34,614 nucleotides of DNA from NCBI RefSeq assembly GCF_963976135.1, contig NZ_CAXBKN010000023.1, positions 1-34,614 on the forward strand. The letters run 5' to 3'. The notes beneath the pieces were generated by a model. It worked only from the letters and a program-made list of their open reading frames with translations. It was not told the DNA's origin and searched no databases. A program made the translations under genes and the position numbers. This DNA is from Maricaulis sp963976135. Lineage in GTDB: Bacteria > Pseudomonadota > Alphaproteobacteria > Caulobacterales > Maricaulaceae. Shown one piece after another: positions 31,160 through 34,614 of the stretch. Each line of letters opens with the position of its first letter. Position 1 is the first letter of the stretch.

Positions 31160-32197
31160 GTGAAACACCTGTTGGGACTTCTGGTCGGCGCGAGCGCCAT
31201 GGCCGCTTGCAGCCCGGGACTGCCGCCGATCGAAATCGAGGCCGCGCGCGAAACTGCCAGTGTCGCCGGGACCGGCGATGCCGCAGACGACCCGGCCGTC
31301 TGGGGGGCTGACAATCCCGCCGATAGCCTGATCTTCGGCACCGACAAGGATAACGGCATCTACGTCTACACCATGACTGGTGAGGAGCATGCCTATCTGC
31401 CCGAAGGCCGGCTCAATAATGTCGATGTCCGTTACGGGTTTGACCTGGGTGATCGCGTGGTCGACATCGCTGCGGCTTCCGACCGCTCCAATGGCGGCAT
31501 CGCCTTCTTCTTCATCGATCCGTCGACGCGCGACGTCTCCTATGTCGGGGCGGTGACGGTTGCAGATGTGACCGAGCCCTACGGCTTTTGCCTCTACCGT
31601 TCACCGCTCGACCAGGCACTCTACGCCTTCCTCTCGGACAAGGAGCCGGGCACATTCGTCCAGTATGCGCTGGGCTGGGATGGCGCCATGGTCACCACGC
31701 AGGAAGTCCGCCGTGTCACGCTCGGTACGATCGCGGAAGGCTGCGTCGCCGATGACCGCACCGGCCAGCTCTACATGAATGAGGAAAATGTCGGCGTCTG
31801 GACCATGGGCGCCGAGCCCACGGATCCGGCCGAGCCGCAACAGATTGCGTCCACCGATGGCCGCGAGATTACGGCCGATGCGGAAGGCGCTGCCCTGCTG
31901 CCACAAGGCGAAACCGGCGGCTGGCTGGTCGTTTCAAGCCAGGGCGACAACACCTATGCCGTCTACGATCTGGAGAGCCATGCCTTTGTGACGCGCCTGC
32001 AGATTGTCGATGCGGCAATTGACGGAGTGACCCATACCGATGGTATCGACATCTCCGCCGCCAATCTCGGGCCAGACTTCCCGGCCGGTGTGCTGGTAGT
32101 CCAGGACGATGAGAATGATACGGGCGGGCAGAATTTCAAATTTGTTGATTTGCGGCCGGTGATAGAGGCGATTGAGGCGAGCGCTACCGCGGACTAG
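31160..32197 (+). CDS. Beta-propeller phytase lipoprotein (3-phytase)
   Basis: A 345-aa beta-propeller phytase, a calcium-dependent enzyme that removes phosphates from myo-inositol hexakisphosphate. Family motifs: DDPAVW (43-48), FGTDKDNGIYVYTMTGEE, NNVDVRYGFDLG, ASDRSNGGIAFFFID, EPYGFCLYRS, GCVADDRTGQLYMNEENVGV, DAEGAALL and SSQGDNTYAVYDL. The N-terminus is a signal with possible lipobox SAMAAC (Cys17), so it is probably membrane-tethered. I start at GTG 31160, with GGGAGAG about 7 nt upstream; the open frame begins 28 codons earlier. It is divergent from a TonB receptor. Confidence 0.93.
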   Translation: MKHLLGLLVGASAMAACSPGLPPIEIEAARETASVAGTGDAADDPAVWGADNPADSLIFGTDKDNGIYVYTMTGEEHAYLPEGRLNNVDVRYGFDLGDRVVDIAAASDRSNGGIAFFFIDPSTRDVSYVGAVTVADVTEPYGFCLYRSPLDQALYAFLSDKEPGTFVQYALGWDGAMVTTQEVRRVTLGTIAEGCVADDRTGQLYMNEENVGVWTMGAEPTDPAEPQQIASTDGREITADAEGAALLPQGETGGWLVVSSQGDNTYAVYDLESHAFVTRLQIVDAAIDGVTHTDGIDISAANLGPDFPAGVLVVQDDENDTGGQNFKFVDLRPVIEAIEASATAD

Positions 32198-32206
32198 ACA
32201 GTCGGG

Positions 32207-32506
32207 ATGGCCCTGCTCGTCCCGATCGTCCTCGTCCTGATCCTGGTTTTCCTGGCCCTGCGCAATCGGTCTCGCGATGGCGCGCTGAAGGCTTGTCTGG
32301 GGCGTATCGAGCAATCCCTGACCGATACGCCGGAGCACGGCGCGGCCAGGAATCTGGCCGGGGCCGATGCCGATGCGCTGCGCGAGGCACCGGAACATCT
32401 CTTTCGGCTGGTCATTTCAGCGATGGAAGACGAGACCCCTTGCACGAGCGCGCGAGCGCTCACCGCGATCCGCGAGTATCGCGAGTTCCGGGGCTGGAAA
32501 GTCTGA
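32207..32506 (+). CDS. Small membrane-anchored hypothetical protein
   Basis: A 99-aa protein with an N-terminal membrane helix (VPIVLVLILVFLALRN) and a soluble helical tail of about 75 residues (LKACLGRIEQSLTDTP and RALTAIREYREFRGWKV). It starts 9 nt after the phytase stop with only a weak GGG ribosome site, so it may depend on readthrough from the phytase. No family is recognised. Coding bias is consistent with a real gene. It ends 44 nt before the AraC-type regulator. Confidence 0.6.
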   Translation: MALLVPIVLVLILVFLALRNRSRDGALKACLGRIEQSLTDTPEHGAARNLAGADADALREAPEHLFRLVISAMEDETPCTSARALTAIREYREFRGWKV

Positions 32507-32550
32507 TGGCCACAGATTGCCTTCGTTCCGGGGATAGCTAGTCTCGACCC

Positions 32551-33663
32551 ATGTCCCTGTTCGCCGTCAATCTGCTGCAATTTGCCCTGATCGGTGTGGC
32601 CGGTCTGGGCGTCGCGCTGACCGTGACCCGGCCGCGCCTGCGGGCGGTGTCGGCCTTGCTGGTCATGTCGGCGACCTGGATGGTATTCAACTTCCTGGAA
32701 GAGACCTCGGGCTTTCGCGATATCTGGCTGGTGACCCCGGCCTTCCGCCTCGCCTATCCGCCCCTGGTCTATCTCGTCGTGCGCGGGGTGATGAACGCCG
32801 GTCCGGCCCTGCGCTGGAGCGACTGGCCGCACGCGCTGCCATTCCTGGTCGCGCTGCCGCTGACACCGCAGATCGAGCTGGTCGAACACGCGGCCCGGAT
32901 CAGCCTGTTTGTCTATTCCGGCGCGGCGCTGCTGCTGGTCCGCCGTTTTCACCTCGCGACCCGCGACATGCGCTCCGATGCGCACGCCATCCAGCTCAAC
33001 TGGATGGTCGCGATGATCGCCTTTTATGTCATTGACGGCGTGTTCGACATCCTGCGTATGGATGCCCACTGGCTGCATCCCTACTGGCCCTGGCTGGGGA
33101 CATCGTCGGCCTATGTCTTCCAGATCGCGGTGTCGCTGGTCTTCGTGTGTGTCCTGGTCGTGCTGGCCGTTCAGCATGCCCGCCTGTTTTCGGGCCTTGA
33201 TGACCGGGCCCTGGAGGCCTGGGCCGAAGGGCGTGCCGCGTCGCGCCCATCCGATGACACCGCCCTGGCCAGCGCAGCTGCGATCGCCGATTTCAAGCGT
33301 GTCGAGACCGCTGTCCGCGATGAGGCGCTCTACACCGAACCCCGGCTGACACGGCAGGAGGTCGCGCTGGCCGCCGGCCTCACGGAACGCGCCGTGACCC
33401 TGGCCATCAAGTCGACGACAGGGCGAAATTTCAACGACTATATCAACTCGCTTCGGATCGAGGATGTTTGCGCGATGATGCAGGAGGATGCCCGGACGGG
33501 GACGCGCCAGCGTGTGATCGATCTCGCCTTCACGGCCGGCTTCAGTTCCAAGTCGGTCTTCAACGCGGTCTTCAAGCGCGAGACCGGCCAGACACCATCC
33601 GCCTTCGCGGCCGCCATGGATGCAGCGCCGGCGGGTGCGAAATCCGGTCCGGCCGACAGCTGA
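32551..33663 (+). CDS. Membrane-anchored AraC-family regulator
   Basis: A 370-aa protein with an N-terminal sensor half of about seven membrane helices (1-215, from LLQFALIGVAGLGVAL to FQIAVSLVFVCVLVVLAVQ) and a C-terminal AraC HTH_18 domain (about 260-355: LTRQEVALAAGLTERAVTLA, then FNDYINSLRI and DLAFTAGFSSKSVFNAVFKR, GQTPSAF). This seven-helix/AraC build occurs in membrane-bound regulators whose ligands are mostly unknown. It stands just before the amidohydrolase gene, its probable target or partner (inference). Confidence 0.88.
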   Translation: MSLFAVNLLQFALIGVAGLGVALTVTRPRLRAVSALLVMSATWMVFNFLEETSGFRDIWLVTPAFRLAYPPLVYLVVRGVMNAGPALRWSDWPHALPFLVALPLTPQIELVEHAARISLFVYSGAALLLVRRFHLATRDMRSDAHAIQLNWMVAMIAFYVIDGVFDILRMDAHWLHPYWPWLGTSSAYVFQIAVSLVFVCVLVVLAVQHARLFSGLDDRALEAWAEGRAASRPSDDTALASAAAIADFKRVETAVRDEALYTEPRLTRQEVALAAGLTERAVTLAIKSTTGRNFNDYINSLRIEDVCAMMQEDARTGTRQRVIDLAFTAGFSSKSVFNAVFKRETGQTPSAFAAAMDAAPAGAKSGPADS

Positions 33664-33666
33664 CGC

Positions 33667-33684
33667 ATTCCGCACGTCCGGAAT
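33667..33684. other. Inverted repeat between AraC regulator and amidohydrolase
   Basis: ATTCCG (33667-33672) and CGGAAT (33679-33684) form a perfect 6-bp inverted repeat with a 6-nt centre, 3 nt after the regulator stop and 67 nt before the amidohydrolase start. It could be an operator or an mRNA hairpin. No T-tract follows. Confidence 0.3.
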
Positions 33685-33751
33685 CCGGATATCGGGCGAT
33701 CCGTCCGAACGCCTGTGGTCCTGTCACCCCGTCATCAATCGGGAGACAGAC

Positions 33752-34614
33752 ATGTTTCGATTTTTCATGGCCCTCGGGCTTCTCGTCAGTATCGCCGCCG
33801 CGGTCCTCGTCGCCTGGGCGCATCAATTGCCGGGGGTGATGCGCCCGGATCGCGACGCGCCGCGATCCTATCTGATCACCAATGCGGGCTTGCTCGACCC
33901 CGCGACCGGCAGCGTGCAGGCGAATGGACACGTCCTGGTGATCGACGGGCGGATCGAGCGCGTCGGGACGGGCGCCTTGCCGGCCCGGCCCGACGGCGTC
34001 GAGCTGATCAATGCTGGAGGGCGCGTCCTGATGCCGGGCCTGATTGATATGCATGTCCATGTCTTCGACGAGACGGATCTGGCGGCCGGCCTGGCCCGCG
34101 GCGTCACGACGGTGCGCAATATGGGCGGCTTTCCCTTTCACCTGCCGCTCGCCGCGCGCATCGAGCGGGGCGAGATCCTGGGGCCGCGCCTGTTGACGAC
34201 CGGTCCGATCCTCAATGAGGTCGGTGGTCGCAATGGCAATCTCCTGCACGAAGCCGTCGAGGGTGCAGACGAGGCGCGGGCCAGCGTGCGCCGGCAGTAT
34301 GCGGCCGGCTTTCGCGATCTCAAGCTCTACTCGAACCTGTCCCGGGAAAGCTTCGCCGCGATCCGCGAGGAGGCGGCCGGTCTGGGCATGACGATGAGCG
34401 GGCACCCGGTTGAGGGCACAGAGGCCGATCCGGTTGATTTCGCGGCTTCGCTGGAGGCCGGTTTCCAAACGCTCGAACATACCGAGTCGATCGTCTGGCA
34501 TGCGTTGAATGATGACACCGACCCGGAGGGCGTGCGCCAGCTTGCGCGGCAGATCGCCGCCTCCGGCACGATGATCGACCCGACCCTGGTGGTGCACGAA
34601 AACCTGGCGCGGAT
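33752..34614 (+). CDS. Amidohydrolase family protein (3' end beyond window)
   Basis: The frame is open from ATG 33752 to the window end (287 codons), with GGGAGA 5 nt upstream. The N-terminus is a signal or anchor (FFMALGLLVSIAAAVLVAWA), so the enzyme is exported or membrane-bound. Metal-dependent amidohydrolase hallmarks follow: small beta domain LITNAGLLDPATG, MPGLIDMHVHVFD (His101, His103), RGVTTVRNMGG, FRDLKLYSN with the carboxylatable Lys191, GMTMSGHPV (His218) and LEHTES (His243). This matches the imidazolonepropionase-like/prolidase-like group. The substrate is unknown. The final Asp metal ligand lies outside the window. Confidence 0.9.
   Translation, partial: MFRFFMALGLLVSIAAAVLVAWAHQLPGVMRPDRDAPRSYLITNAGLLDPATGSVQANGHVLVIDGRIERVGTGALPARPDGVELINAGGRVLMPGLIDMHVHVFDETDLAAGLARGVTTVRNMGGFPFHLPLAARIERGEILGPRLLTTGPILNEVGGRNGNLLHEAVEGADEARASVRRQYAAGFRDLKLYSNLSRESFAAIREEAAGLGMTMSGHPVEGTEADPVDFAASLEAGFQTLEHTESIVWHALNDDTDPEGVRQLARQIAASGTMIDPTLVVHENLAR

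Noticed and set aside
1..34614. Mobile element, prophage, CRISPR array or defence island
   Set aside because: No transposase, integrase, phage, Cas or toxin-antitoxin motif was seen, no tandem direct repeats, and codon and base use are uniform apart from the first 60 nt.

Overview
The window looks like ordinary chromosome of a GC-rich, dimorphic-type alphaproteobacterium, most likely of the Maricaulis/Hyphomonas/Caulobacter kind. This is inferred from gene content and from a perfect CtrA-type site; no marker gene was compared. Indicators are a PhaR/PhaB pair, a TIGR02302 (DUF4175) protein, a DUF2125 protein, a zinc-ribbon/DUF3426 protein beside ftsEX, a SufU-like protein followed by yidD and thrS, and a large Xanthomonas/Caulobacter-type TonB receptor. 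I see no insertion sequence, prophage, CRISPR array, tRNA or rRNA.

Layout. 1-5.6 kb: folE on the minus strand, then plus-strand cysS, a coupled small acidic protein, a degenerate SufU-like scaffold, yidD and thrS. 5.6-11.9 kb: envelope glycan genes (O-antigen ligase/polymerase-like protein, two GT2 glycosyltransferases, a GT39/ArnT-like transferase, a four-helix membrane protein) with an HMG-CoA-lyase-like gene co-transcribed with the GT39 gene. 11.9-12.4 kb: a minus-strand micro-operon of a 108-aa protein and a 27-aa membrane peptide behind a CtrA box. 12.6-14.1 kb: divergent phaR and phaB, controlling and making the polyhydroxybutyrate precursor. 14.1-18.0 kb: a secreted hypothetical, a DUF985 cupin with gloB, then a methyltransferase and hisC.

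18.0-22.2 kb: a minus-strand run ftsE-ftsX-ydcF-like-plsC-DUF2125 (division, peptidoglycan remodelling, phospholipid synthesis), divergent from the zinc-ribbon gene. 23.1-27.3 kb: minus-strand argH, a 52-aa LptM-type lipoprotein gene and the TIGR02302 gene. 27.3-32.2 kb: a TlpA-like thioredoxin, an intergenic stretch with two minus-strand intrinsic terminators and a possible small RNA, then a TonB receptor divergent from a beta-propeller phytase lipoprotein with a candidate PHO box between them. 32.2-34.6 kb: a small membrane protein, a membrane-anchored AraC regulator and an amidohydrolase cut by the window end.

Most genes are housekeeping. The items most worth a second look are the CtrA-box micro-operon, ftsE with no canonical start codon where its conserved N-terminus needs one, the anti-Shine-Dalgarno-bearing RNA candidate at 27.9-28.05 kb, and the phytase/TonB pair with its possible PHO box.
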